A stretch of DNA of 64,000 nt from Avena insularis (taxonomy: Eukaryota > Streptophyta > Magnoliopsida > Poales > Poaceae): NCBI GenBank assembly GCA_023614405.1, contig CM042689.1, positions 282,789,533 to 282,853,532 on the forward strand, given 5' to 3'. The notes beneath the pieces are model-generated. The model made no database searches. It was not told the DNA's origin and was given only the letters and a program-made list of their open reading frames with translations. A program made the translations under genes and the position numbers. Every line of letters starts with the position of its first letter. The first letter of the stretch is position 1. Of this stretch, positions 21,391 to 33,547 are shown in pieces.

Positions 21391-23286
21391 ACAAATAGGA
21401 AAATACAGGTTTCAGTTAACTGAGTTATTACATAAAAGTATAGCAATGTCATTCGGGTGCTGCAACTCTGAACAATGTAGGTAATTTCCCATGTCTACAT
21501 AAAAATTTCTCCCACATATGAAAACAAACAAGATTTATTGTTAGCCGAAATGCATCTTAAAATCTCCATAAAACATGTGTACCTCTAATGCATGAAGGAG
21601 TATAAAACACTTGGCGACTACCTTGTTGAATTACAAGACCTGAATAGTGTTGTTTAGACCTGCCGTGAAACTGCCTACTTTTTACAGTTGTCATAATTCT
21701 GGTTAGAAAAGAATTGTTATAATGTTTCACGTATAATTTCTCCATATTGGATTTAAGGAAAATTTCTTCATACTATAACATTACGCTCCTCTTCATCTTT
21801 TCTCAGTCATACACATCTGTTCTAATTGATCATACCCGCAGTTTATTGTTAAGCATCATTGTTAAGTTACAATATTCGATGACAAGGTTAGAATAGTATG
21901 GGGCATGAATCAATACAAACATAAAATGTCATGAAATAACATTCATCGTTTTGAATAGTATTTTGTTTTTCTCATATTTTGTAACAGCTATGACTCAGTG
22001 TTCGTTGTGATAAAAAAATGAGAAAAAACAAAATGTTATCCACGAAGGTGAATGTTTCCCTGACATGATCACGCTTATATAAATTCATTCCCCATGACCA
22101 TAATGTTAAAGTAAAAGTAGGTCACATTAATCCAAGTTACCGAGCTTGACGATATGAAACTATGAAACTGTTAATTCTTTTATAATCCCTACAGTAGTCT
22201 CTGATGGTAAAAGAAGTTGTGTCTTAAATATCCATGGGATAGAACTTGAGTGGTGTGCTTACAAATTCCCCATGCAACTACCTATGTAGAAATACAATAA
22301 ATAATGAAAGAATAAAATATAGTTTTTTAGTATCTATTTTGTATAGAGTAGAATATGAGTCATTGGTAGTTCTTGCAATAAATTAGTCATTCTATCTACT
22401 ATTTGAAGGACCAAATATAAAATTAAACGGCACATGCAGGTTGTGACTAAGGTGTTCTCAACTCATTCTTATCTTAAATCAAATTATCGTTCTTAAACAA
22501 GTAGATAATTAATGTTGGTTGTATATTTTTAAACTGTTATTAATTTTATGTTCTGAATATATGGAGAAATGAACATATTTTCTATATACTATGCTAGTTG
22601 TAACAAGCAAAAATAAATTTCCAAAAGAAATATAATATTTACATCTAACCATATCATCAAATATTATAACTTGACAATGGTGTCTCGTCTCAAACCTCCA
22701 CATCAGGAATAGTCATTCCGAAGCCATAATTATAATGATTATGCAAAAAATTCATTTATAAACAATTTGGAGAAACTATATGATTCACCATTATGATAAT
22801 TGTTCTCACTAGAATTACGATAAATGTAAAAATTACTATGTTTTCCACGCAAGATGTAAACAACGTTAATCAGGTCCTATAATTTAACAAGATAGTCATC
22901 AAGTGATTTATACTCCTTCGTGCCTAGGAAGTCTGTTGCATGTTTAAAGAAGGTTTTAAGATGCATATGAGACCAAATCTTGTCTGTTTTCAGTCGTGGA
23001 TTTTTTTTTCCATGTAGACTTCGGAAAGTTGCAGAGAAGTTATGTCATACTCCGGAACCTAGAGAGACCGAACTCGATTGAGCAAATCATTAGAATAATC
23101 CATGAGGTCGTCATTGCTTTTATGCCATCTTGCATACAATACTCATCTCTGTATTATCGGCTTCACTTTTTATAATTTTCTAAAGGAAATCAGCAATTGT
23201 ATCTAATAACTGACCCGATCGCATATTCTCCTTATTTTCAACATCAGAAGTGTCCTTATGAATCTGGTTTCTTAATTATAATTCAT
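21391..23286. other. AT-rich interval, nothing recognised
   Basis: Strongly AT-rich, no open frame above 72 codons, no LTR ends, target duplications or terminal repeats that I can pair. It could be the interior of the putative Helitron or intron-like sequence. Confidence 0.35.
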
Positions 23287-25270
23287 ATGTATAGCTTATT
23301 CTTCGAAAGTGGTCATCACCTTATCTAACAAATTAATATTGCAATCTTTTTTTCTGATGGACAAGTTTGACAGCTTCATGTGTCGATCCAATATTTGTCG
23401 TGTCCTAAGCAACCTTGCTATAGTTTTACCAAAATTTTCAGTTATTCCTCTTGAACTTTACAGCCTCCCTGATTGCATGGACTGTTCCTTGGATCTTTTC
23501 TATAATCATATGTTGGCAGGTTAAACTGTTCGATATTTCTCTTTTTTCAGAGGATCTATCTGTACAACACGAGTAAACGCATCGATAGTCTTCTCAAGAT
23601 CATTATCTTTCCATGAGATTGTTCTATATGCAGACTAGCCATCTAGATACAACGAATTCAATGCTAATGAAAGATTTTAGAATATATTAAAGTCAATTCT
23701 ATTATATGCCTAAGAGCTAGAGAACACATACCTTGAGCATATTTGCTATTTGAGACTACTAATGCATTTCTATAATGACCATCATTATTTGAAGCATACC
23801 AAGCGAACACCATAATCTTAGGCCATTAGGTGTAATGAAAATTAGGTATTTATTTGGCTAATTGCATTAGAAAGTTACCTAATAATTTTTAGTAGTAGAT
23901 TAGATTATCTCACAATTCAAGATCTTTAAAACATCCAAAGCTTTTCCTAGTATAACACAACTTATTAAAATTTACCATACTTTTTTACTTAATGAAGAGA
24001 GACTCGTCATATTTATCTCCAAATCAATTGGCTCTTTGTGAAGTCACGAGACATTGTTTGTCGATACCTTCAATTGAAATCTCCTTCATTAATAATGCCC
24101 GATGTTTTGTGTGACTGCGGATGGACTCCCACCTAGTACATAGAACATGACCTAACTGCTTGACCACAAAGTATGTCTCATCCTAAGAATCAATTGACTA
24201 TGTATGGTGCCATCTCACCCAGACATTTCGTCATTTTGATTCCCCTAATTCACATGCAAACATTTTGCAAGTACAACAATCTGTTGGATATGGTTAATGA
24301 TATTTGTGTGCACACACATGTTATACTTTATCCGCTCGAGTTATTCCTATTTTGAGTTAGTCTAGTCGTTTGTAGTATATTCAAAATTTATCAATTTCAG
24401 AAAAATAAAACTTGTATTTCTAAAATCCAAAACATTACTTCGAGCTAATGTTAGTTCTAATTAGTGGTCTTTGCAACAAGTACCATTTGAGATTTGGTGT
24501 CCACTTGGTGTATTATTTGAAAATCAAGAATCCCTTTGTGTGAGAGAGATGAATCCCACATGCCTCTTTGACCTCTAGCCAATGGAAACTTGATGCATCG
24601 ACTTGATCATACTTATAATTCGACGATTCTAGTTTCTAATTAAGGAGATGACACCGAAGAAGAGCCTTATCCATCATACAAGAACTCCAATATCTAGGAA
24701 CCTTTTGAAGATCACCGAAGTAGGATACTATTTTATTTTTGTACACATGTAGTTGATCAAACAAGGAGGACGATAAGTCATCTAAAATATTCCGCTGGGA
24801 CATGGATACTCTTCACAACCAGCATGACACACTGTGAAAACCATATGAATCCAGACTAATCATGCTTGTGAACAGAATTTCTGTGAAAACAGTGAACTAC
24901 AAAAGCAAAAATTTCTTATGAACATGGGAACCAAACGAATCTAAATGATCAGAAGCTCAAGCATCCCATTTGCCTCTAGTATCATTGTAACATTATTTTT
25001 CAGTGATATGTAGAGAGGAAATGATGAATATTTGTCGGAAGGCCGCGTCACGTTTTGCCGTGTAAATACGAGCTCGACGTAGAACTACGCAGGGGAGACA
25101 TGGGCAGCCTTGCTGGAGGTGGAGGCGTGGGGGATATGCGGGTGTTCGCATGCAAAATTGCCATGCAATTCAAGGATAACTGTTGTGTTTTCGTGATGGG
25201 AAAGTGCAAGATATAGTGGAGATTTTCTCCGATGTCACGGGTCTCCAAACAACGAATAGTGTGAAATGCT
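23287..25270 (+). repeat. Large inverted repeat, left arm (about 1.98 kb)
   Basis: The reverse complement of 25486-27402 along its whole length with small indels. Anchors: 'gcttatt..gaaagtggtcatcacc' at 23293 against 27396, the stretch encoding MDKFDSFMCRSNICRV at about 23358 against about 27325, and 'tatggtgccatctca' at 24197 against about 26490. At the inner end, 'gtgtgaaatgc' at 25259-25269 pairs with 25486-25496. In the outer 100 bases about six mismatches are visible, mostly C-to-T type in this arm. A 45-base stretch at about 25022-25066 is absent from the other arm. Confidence 0.9.
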
Positions 25271-25485
25271 TCCTCTATAGAGGATTGACATACAAAGTGT
25301 TTTTTGTATAATTGATGGGACACCATCGTGCTTGGGCACCATGTCTGTATTTGCTTCAAAATTGTACATACATGGTGTGTCCATACTCAAATTTCACATA
25401 CCTAAATTGTACATACCTTGTGTCCAATTTATATATATCTAAGGTATAAATACCTAAAGTGTACGTATCCAAGTTACATATATAA
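25271..25485. other. Spacer of the large inverted repeat
   Basis: 215 bases, AT-rich, with several variants of 'aaattgtacatacct' and 'gtacata' in loose tandem. It would form the loop if the arms paired. Confidence 0.8.
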
Positions 25486-27402
25486 GCATCTCACACTATT
25501 CGTTGCTTGGAGATCCGTGACATCGGAGAAAATCTCCCTTTATCTTGCATTTTACCATTACGACAATTACCTTGGTGTTGCGTGATATTTTTTCGTGCCA
25601 ACTCATGCATATCCTCCACGCCTTCACCTCCAGCGAGATTGCCTATGTCTCCTTGCATAGTTCTACGTTGAGCTCATTTCCTCTCTAGGTATCACTGGAA
25701 GAACGGTGTTATAATAATCCTATAGGCAAATGGGATGCATGGGCTTTTGATCATTTAGATTTGTTTGGTTCCCATGTTCACGGGGAATTTTTGCTTTTGT
25801 AGTTAACTATTTTCTTAGAAATTTCTGTTCACAAGCATTATTAGTGTGGATTCATCTGGTTTTCATGGTGTGTCATGCTGGTTGTGCAGAGTAATCCATG
25901 TGTTATGCTGGTTGTGCAGAGTATCCATGTCCTAGTAGAATAAAATGGTAACCTATTTTGGTGATCCTCAAAAGGTTCCTAGCTACTCGAGTTTTTGTGT
26001 GACGGAAAAGGCCCTTCTTTAGTGTCAACTCCTTAATTAGAAATTAGAAACGTCGATTATAAATATGGTCAAGTTGATGCTTGAAGGTTGCATTGGATAG
26101 AGCTCAAGAGACACGTGTGATTCATCTCTCTCTCTCTCTCACGGACATAGATTCTTGGTTTTTGAACAATATATCAGGTGGACACAAATTCCAAAATGGT
26201 ACTCATTGCAAATACCACTAATCAGTACTAACATTAGCTCGAAGTGATGTTTTGGATTTGTGAAATGCAAGAAGTTCTATTACTGCTGAAATTGATGAAT
26301 TTTAGACATACAACGAACGGCTAGACTAGCTCAAAATAGAAATACCTCGAGCGGATAAAGTATAACACGTGCGTGCCCACAAATATCATTAACCCCTATT
26401 AAACAGATTGTTGTACTTACAAAATGTTTACATGTGAATCGGAGGAGTCGAAATGATGAAATGTTTGGGTGAGAGATGGCACCATACATAGTCGACTGAT
26501 TCTCAGGACGAGACATACTTTATGGTTAAGAGCTTGGGTCATGTTCTATGTACTAGGTGAGAGTCCATCCGCAGTCACACAAACATCGGGCATTATTAAT
26601 GAAGAAGATTTCGATTGAAGATATCGGCAAATAATGTCCCATGGCTTCACAAAGAGCCAAATTGATTTGGGGGTAAATATGCTGAGTCTCTTTTTATTAA
26701 AGAAAAAAAGTATGGTAAATTTTAATAAGTTGTGTTATATTAGGAAAAACTTTGCATGTTTTAAAGATCTTGAATTGTGGGATAATCTTATCTACCTAAC
26801 AATTACTAGGTAAACTTCCTGATGCAATTAGCCAAATAAATACCCAACTTTCATTACACCTAATGGCCTAAGATTATGATGTTCGCTTGGTGATGCTTAA
26901 ATAATGATGGTCATTATAGGAATGCATTAGTAGTCTCAAATAGCAAATATGTTCAAGCTCTGTGTTCTCTAACTCGTATTGTATACAATAGAATTGACTT
27001 TGATACATTCTAAAATCTTTCATTAGCATTGAATTCGTTGTATCTAGATGGCTAGTCTGCATATAGAACAATCTTATGGAAAGATAAAAATCTTGAGAAG
27101 ACTACGAATGCTTTTACTCGTGCTGTACAGATAAATCTTCTAAAAATGGAGAAACATCGAATAGTTTAGCCTGCCCACACATGATCAGAGGAAAGAGCCA
27201 AGGGACAGTCCATGCAATCAGGGAGGCTGTAAAGTTTAAGGGGAATAACTAGAAAGTTTGGGAAAACTATAGCAAGGTTCCTCGGGACACGACAAATATT
27301 GGATCGACACAAGAAGCTGTCAAACTTGTCCATCAGAAAAAAGATTGCAATATTGATTTGTTGGATAAGGTGATGACCACTTTCAAAAAATAAGCTACAC
27401 AT
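25486..27402 (-). repeat. Large inverted repeat, right arm (about 1.92 kb)
   Basis: Partner of 23287-25270. The arm stops abruptly at 27402 ('ataagctacacat'), after which GC-rich Gypsy ORF1 flank begins. The frame at 27166-27486 partly overlaps the arm and matches the frame at 23309-23524 in the other arm. Neither resembles a known protein, and their similarity simply reflects the duplication. Confidence 0.9.
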
Positions 27403-27513
27403 CTTCCTCCGGCTCTCCTTCCCCTGCCTCCTAGCGCGCCTCGCTCCTTGCGCCTCCTCTCTGTTGTCGCCGGAGCCACCACACACCGTCCATCACGGCC
27501 TCTTCTTCTACCG
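27403..27513 (+). other. ORF1 upstream flank at the truncation point
   Basis: About 110 GC-rich bases between the inverted repeat and the first ORF1 ATG. They are CT-rich ('ctcctcctct'-like), as grass 5' untranslated sequence often is. I see no LTR end here. Confidence 0.4.
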
Positions 27514-30500
27514 ATATGCTGCCGGAGCAGCGAGGTGGGTGGTGCGGGTCCTTCGTGACCGATGATCTTGTATACAAGTATCGGTGGGGTAGATTTCTTC
27601 CCTCGTCGATGCTGGTAAAGCATCGGTTTGCGCCGGAGGGGGAGCGGGTCCCGGACCCTCGGGAGAGCTGCCGTCTTCCTCACAAGATTTCATGGCTTCG
27701 CCTCCCCCTGCCGCCCCTTTCTCCTCCAAATTTGCCTTCTTCGACCTCCAACGCCATCACGCAGCTGTCGCATCACGCGGCCTGCTGCGAATCGTAACTT
27801 GGGGTGTGGCTCGAGGTGGCGAACTTCCTCAAGTTCTTCCACTTCAAAGCCCAGAACACCGCCAAGGACGGTCCGCTAACGCAGACGGGCTGCTGCGCCA
27901 TCTACCCACGGCCCTCTTCGCAGATGTCGCAGTTCCAGCTGCCCGACACCGTCAAGCTATGGTAGCGCTCATATTTTTATGTGAGCAACGCCACAGAGGT
28001 GGAATGGATCTGCCTGCCGCCCTTCGTTAACGTGCCCTCGACGCAGAAGGGCTGGGCGATAAAGGGTATGGGCGCCGCGGCGGACCTTGATCGGATGGCC
28101 GCCCGGGTGGAGGCGATGGTGGATACGGAGCGGCTCAACGCCTGAGACATCGTGATATCCTGGATGGCGTGTCACGTGCTTCCGCTGCAGAAACGGTCGC
28201 ACAAGATGTGCCATATTTCGACCGCCGATGATCCGACGCGGATGTCGCGGAAGGATGTGCCCTACTAGGACCTGCGGAACTGGATCTCCATGATCTCCAA
28301 GTTCTGTGTGGAAGCAACCTGGGCATACTCCTGCCCGCCGCACCACCGCGGCCGCCTACCGCCTCGGGTGAGTTATGCTCTGGTTCTCTTGCCTTTATCT
28401 TCGTTGTTGTAAGCTTTCCTTGGGTGCCTTATGCTCCCCCTTTTGAGTAGTTGTTCACGGCACAGCTAGCCGAAGATAGCATGGGCGACTTCCCGCTTCC
28501 CTCCTTCTTGGCGGACAGGAAGCCGAAGAAGTACCCCCAGACGGTGCCCGAAGGGTTTCCCGTCCGGACGGATGACCGCCCCTCGGATCCTCATGGCAAG
28601 CTGCCGGTTGTAGCTCTTTCCTCTATCCTGGTCCGTGGGGGTGTGGCTAAGACTTTGTTTTTGTTGCAGTCGATGCCACCGACAATGAGGTCGGCCGAGA
28701 GAAGGCTGCGGCAAAAGCCTAGGGGAAGAGGACGTCGCCCGTTGCCGCGCTGGCTCCCGTTGAGCAAAAGAGGACACGCCGGGCACGCCAAGTCGTCGCC
28801 GCGCCATCTGTCGTTGGGTTAGCATCTTCCCTCGTCGTGTCTTCTTCATTTGTCTTGTAGTTCTGCCGTGTTTTTTTCTTACTTTCGTCCCATGCAGCGA
28901 GGCGATGTCGCTTGGCGATGCTGGTGCCGCCGTCGTTGCCCTTCCCCCGCCTCCAGTGGTTAAGGAGGTGGCAAGGTCGCCGGCTGCACCCATGCCGGCT
29001 GCGGTTGTCGCACCATCTCTGCCTAGGGATCCTTAGGGTTCCCCGACCACGGGGTTGCTGCACCAAGCGCCGCGTCTTCGCGGTTGGGACAGCTGTTCGC
29101 GACTGCACAGGACCCCGAGACCCCCTCCTTCGTCCTAGGGCTGGTGTGAACCCGACCTAGAGAGATGCTCCTGCCAGTTCCACCAGGCCCGTCATCACGG
29201 AGGTGACGAAGGAGGTCTGGCTGTAGAGGCACCGGTGGCGGCCACCTGGGCGCTCACGCCATGTGAGGGAGTTGGTGGTGGCCACATCTTCGGGTGCGGC
29301 CGCTGATGATGACGAGGTCGTGGTGACTGCCAGGCTCGAGGCCTCATTGTTAACGCCGGTGCGATCTCGCCTAACTCTCAAAGGCGCCCTGTCAGACTCA
29401 GCCAAGTGTTCGCCACCTGGTTGAAGGAATGGAGAAGGGCCTTGGTGAGGCCAAAAATTTGTCTGTTTTGATGGAGGTAGGTGTCTCTCTCCATTATCTT
29501 TTTCTGTACTTTGTTTTTGCAGCTGGTTTGCCGTTCCGTCTCTTAATCATTTCTCTTTGCATAGAGAATTTTCGGAGTCGGGGAAGAACACCCAGGATCT
29601 AGGCCATAAGATTGCTTCTTCCGACCTGTCTTGGCGATTGGCTCCCTTTTCCTGCTTTTTGTTGACCATTGGGTATCCTTCTACATCAATGATCCTGGAC
29701 AAGGAGAAAGAGGTGGAGCGCATCAAGGTCCGAGGTCGCCTACCGAGGAGTCGAACAGCAGCTCGGTGGGCCATAACGGCCAAGCATCAGCTTGAGGTTA
29801 GCATGGAGAGGGGCAAGAAGGCAGCTGACATCTAGGCGGAGGCGCTGAAGAATTTTGAAACGATCTCCGCCCAAAGGGAGGAGACGATCAAGACTCTTCT
29901 CTCCCGGGAGGAGGAGTTGACCCAGCACCTCCAGAGTATCTCGGAGATGGTTGTCGGTAAGTTTTTTCTGCTCCTTGCCTCCTTTGTACCGTGGCTAGCT
30001 GAATCGAGTCTTGGCACTCACTCCTATCTTTGGTTGCAGCTCATTACCCTGAGTCGACCGAGATGGCTCTAGAAGCCGCCAGGAGGAGGCTCGCGCGACC
30101 GACCGGATCCGGTTAAGGTGTCATGAGGAGAGCAATGGTCTTCGTGCCGTTGCTAATGACCTCTTCCATTACATCTGGCCGGTGGCAGGTGATCTGCATG
30201 ACATCGCCATCTTAGCTTTTGCCTTGTCTCGCGGCATCGACGTGCTGGAGATCCACAAGGAATGGGCGGATCGCGGCGGCCTGGAGATGGCTCTGGCCCT
30301 GGTGAAGTCCTGATATCCAGGGGATGATCTAGGTGTGCTCACTCGCAGTTTCCGTCTTGGGACCAACTACGAGGGCCTCCGCGGCAGCATTCCGGCGATC
30401 CGGTCCTGCGGGGTGAAGATTGGCACCGACGTGGACCTGGAGCGTGACTTCCGCGACCCCTCTGAGCCGTTGCCGTTTCACTGGGTCCCAGCTCCCTGGA

Positions 30501-30616
30501 ATTCCGCCGATGTTGCCTCCACCAGCCAATTTCCTGCAGCCGACGCCGGTGCTCCTCCTGCTGGTCCGCCTCCTGCTCCTGCTGTCAATGCTCCCTCTCC
30601 TGCTCCTGCGCCTTGA
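27514..30616 (+). pseudogene. Tat Gypsy antisense ORF1 (PF04195-like, broken)
   Basis: Runs convergent to gag-pol. It starts near MLPEQRGGWCGSFVTDDLVY, then shifts frame. Recognisable stretches follow: FLKFFHFKAQNTAKDGPLTQ, SYFYVSNATEVEWICLPPF, DIVISWMACHVLPLQKRSHK, matching the 'putative gypsy-type transposon' N-terminal domain of plants. Stops interrupt at about 27963 (KLW*RSYF), 28143 (LNA*DIV) and 28266 (PY*DLR). GTGAGT-like and 'cag' junctions near 28370 and 28450 suggest introns. A charged, coiled-coil-like middle (about 29690-30120) and a Pro/Ala-rich end (to the stop at 30616) follow. The protein's role in the element is unknown. Confidence 0.75.
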
Positions 30617-31813
30617 TCCCTGGTATGCCAGGTGTATTTTTCAAACTTGACCTTTGTTGGTGCTACATGTTGGTGGATCTGTGACGTTAAACTTTGAATT
30701 TTGTGCGGAACCTTCGTGTTCCGCTTATTGGCTTGGCGCTCCCTTTTGTTCTTGAGCTCATTCTATCTTTTTGTTTGTCATTGGCGTTTCTGTCTTTATG
30801 CCTTCATCAGTTGCAATCTTTGGAATTTGAGCCTGCTGGGGTAGCCAGCCGGGTCGGGGCTCTTAACCGCCTTATCTTGGGTTGATGGGTGTATACCACG
30901 GTGTAGTCCTCGAGGTTCGCCATTAGGGTAGCCACGGGTCAAGTTCTCTTGCCGCTTGACTTGGGTTGATGGGTGCGCGGGAGCGCGCCCACTGGGTGTA
31001 TTCCCCGAGGTTCGGGCCGGCTGGGGTAGCCAGCTAGGTCAAAGCTCTTTGCCGTATTGACTTGGTTTGATGGGTGCGGAGCGCCACCATCGGGTGTAGT
31101 CTGACGTTCGTACTGGGTAGCCACCGGTCAAGCTTTGTCGTCTTGACTTAAGTTGATGGGTCCGCGAGAGCGCGCCCACTGGGTGTAGTCCCTGAGGTTC
31201 GGGCCGGATGGGGTAGCCAGCCGGGTCAAAGCTCTTTGCCACCTTAATTCCTGTCAAGTTGTGGCTCGTGCCGTGCGAGACACAATGTTGCTTTGGGTTA
31301 GTTTCATTATATGCATGCCAGTTTATAGTTATGATTAAACACAAAAAAGGGAAAGGTGCCCTTTCGAGCTAGGTCGTTAGTAGCTCCCCTTTTCTCAGCG
31401 AGCATTGGCCTTTCGAGCGTTGTCCTTGCCGGCTGTCAGCCGGGACCGAAGGAAAGGCTGAGATGGCGTTCCTCGTGATACTTCGGTTCATTGTTGTCAG
31501 CTTAGCTCGTGCAGGCGCGATCGGTTCGCACAGGCGCCCTTGTTTTCTGCGTTGGCATTTTCTTGCAGTATGTACTTCGAGATTTTGCTCTTGCCAGGTC
31601 GACATCCGGCTTGCGGTTTGAAGCCGGAACCGAAGAGTTTGCTCTAGGCACCTCATGCAATACTATGCCGACTGTAGAAATCACGGGTGTCCGGGCCAGC
31701 CGGTATGGAGACGAATGTGGTGCGTGAAATTGGGACAAAGTCCTCGGGACTGTGCCAAGGCTTCCAAGCTTGTTCATTTATTACATGAAAGGGAAGATAC
31801 ATACACTTCTGGT
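30617..31813. other. Spacer between converging ORF1 and pol
   Basis: Non-coding. It contains the 95-bp tandem repeats (30838-31260) and then about 550 bases with no recognised feature. Transcripts of ORF1 (plus) and gag-pol (minus) would both end or overlap here. Confidence 0.6.
30838..31260. repeat. Tandem repeat of about 95 bp, five units
   Basis: Units start with 'ggggtagccagccgggtc' or a variant at about 30838, 30925, 31023, 31115 and 31210 (spacing 87-98 bases). Each carries 'ttgacttgggttgatgggt' and 'gggtgtagtccccgaggttc' variants. Units 1, 3 and 5 resemble each other more ('ggccggctggggtagccag') than units 2 and 4 ('agggtagccacgggtcaag'). Such repeats are common in this position in Triticeae Tat elements. 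Confidence 0.85.
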
Positions 31814-33547
31814 TCAAGTGTAAAATGGCCGGAGTAAGCTCGCGTTCCATGGGCGTTCTGTCTCCTCGTCCGAGCGATCTGCCTTGTTCTTTGCCGGATG
31901 CTGTGCGTCAATCAGATAGTATGAATTGTTGTGCAGTGCCCGGCTGACGATGAACGGGCCTTCCCATGGTGGGGACAGCTTGTGCATTCCTTTTGTGCTC
32001 TGGACCAGGCGCAGCACCAGATCTCCTTCGTGAAAAGAAGTAGGCCGGATCTAGCTAGCGTGGTAGCGGCGCATGTCCTACTGATAGATTGCTGACCTGG
32101 ATAGAGCCAGCTCTCGTGCTTCCTCGAGTAGGTCCACGCTGTCCTCTCGTGCTTCCTTGGCTTCGTACTCCATGTAGAGCTGTTTGCGGGGTGCGTCGAA
32201 CTGGATGTCCGTGGGGAGAACTACCTATGCCCCATAGACAAGGAAGAATGGTGTGAATCCGGTTGAACGGTTCGGGGTTATGCGCAGGCTCCATAGCACA
32301 GCTGGCAACTCCTCGATCCAGCATCCAGGTGACCTGATGAGTGGTTCAATTAGCCTTGGTTGATTCCGGATAGAACCAGGCTGTTAGCACGCTCGCACTG
32401 CCCGTTCGATTGTGGGTGCGCGATCGATGCCAGGTCCAGGCAGATGCCCTTCTCTCCGCAGAAATGGGCGAAAACCCCTTGGCGAAATTGGTGCCGTTGT
32501 CCGTGATGATGTTGTGCGGGTAGCCGAATCAGATGATGATGTCCGTGAAGAACTTGATCACCGTTGCTCCGTCCAGCTTCTTGATGGGCTTTGCCTCGAT
32601 CCACTTGGTGAACTTGTCTACGGCTACGAGCAGGTGCGTCATACCGGATCGGGCTGTTTTTAACGGCCCAACCATGTCTAGAGCTCATACTGCGAACGGC
32701 CAGGTGATTGGTATCGTCTTGAGTGCCGCAGACGGCGTGTGCTTTAGATGGCTGAATCGCTGACAACCATTGCATGCTTTGACCAAATCCTGAGCATCAT
32801 TCAACGCTGTTGGCCAATACAAACCATGGCGGAGAGCCTTGACTGCTATTGCCCTTGATGAAGCATGGTGGCCACACTCGCCCTGGTGTATGTCCGCTAG
32901 GAGCTTGGTTCCTTCCTCTTGGCTTACACATCGCTGATAGATGCCCCGGACGCTGCGCTTGTACAACTCATTGTTGATGATGGTGTATGCGCTTGCTCTT
33001 CGTCGCACTTGTCGTGCTGCCACTTCCTCCGTTTGGAGCTCGTCCTTGGCTAAGAAGTTCATGAATGGCTTCGCCTAGTCAGGTAATTCCCTAATGGCAT
33101 ACACCGTCTGCATGATGAGCTTGATCTCCTCGTGGATGGCTGGCTCTGGAGTGTCGGGAGGTTTGTCGGGTGGGAGCTTGCTGGTGTCGATCGCCGGCTG
33201 CCGTGGAGCCCCCGGGTGCAGTGAGGCGGGCCCCAAGGCGAAGTCCGTGATCCCGGTGGCGAAAGGCCTCGGTGTAAGGCGATCCCAGGTCTTCTTGTGC
33301 AGCCCCGTGTCTGTGGCGAGGCCCTGTGGCGCGCGACACCGGCTATTCCTAGGTCTGCGTTGAGTACGATGGAGTCGGATTCCGGGGATGGGGTGATGGA
33401 GGGCTTGCGCAGGTGCTCAAGGGAGACTCCGGGCGGTATGGCCTGTCTTGTCAAGCCGACCCTAGCCAAGGCGTCAGCGGCTTTGTTGTTGGCCCTGGGT
33501 ACGTGATGGAACTCATCCTTCAAAGCAAGCGCACAACTGCTGAACAA
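31814..33547 (-). pseudogene. Tat Gypsy integrase
   Basis: Zinc domain at 32685-33062 with intact HHCC spacing (HQGECGHHASSRAIAVKALR ... CNGCQRFSHLK). The core follows in shifting frames: a TGA interrupts after ITWPFAV at about 32690, and the end of the core is visible as [19 protein letters not shown] at about 32380. The C-terminal domain is 31814-32017 (GMHKLSPPWEGPFIVSRAL, ending RPWNASLLRPFYT), the usual Tat pol end. Integrase would join the cDNA to host DNA. Upstream, 33059-33547 is the linker after RNase H (ALKDEFHHVPRANNKAADAL). Confidence 0.88.

Noticed and set aside
23309..23524. Conserved protein shared with 27166-27486
   Set aside because: The similarity is DNA-level duplication in the inverted repeat arms. 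The frame differs in length, contains changes throughout and matches no family I know.
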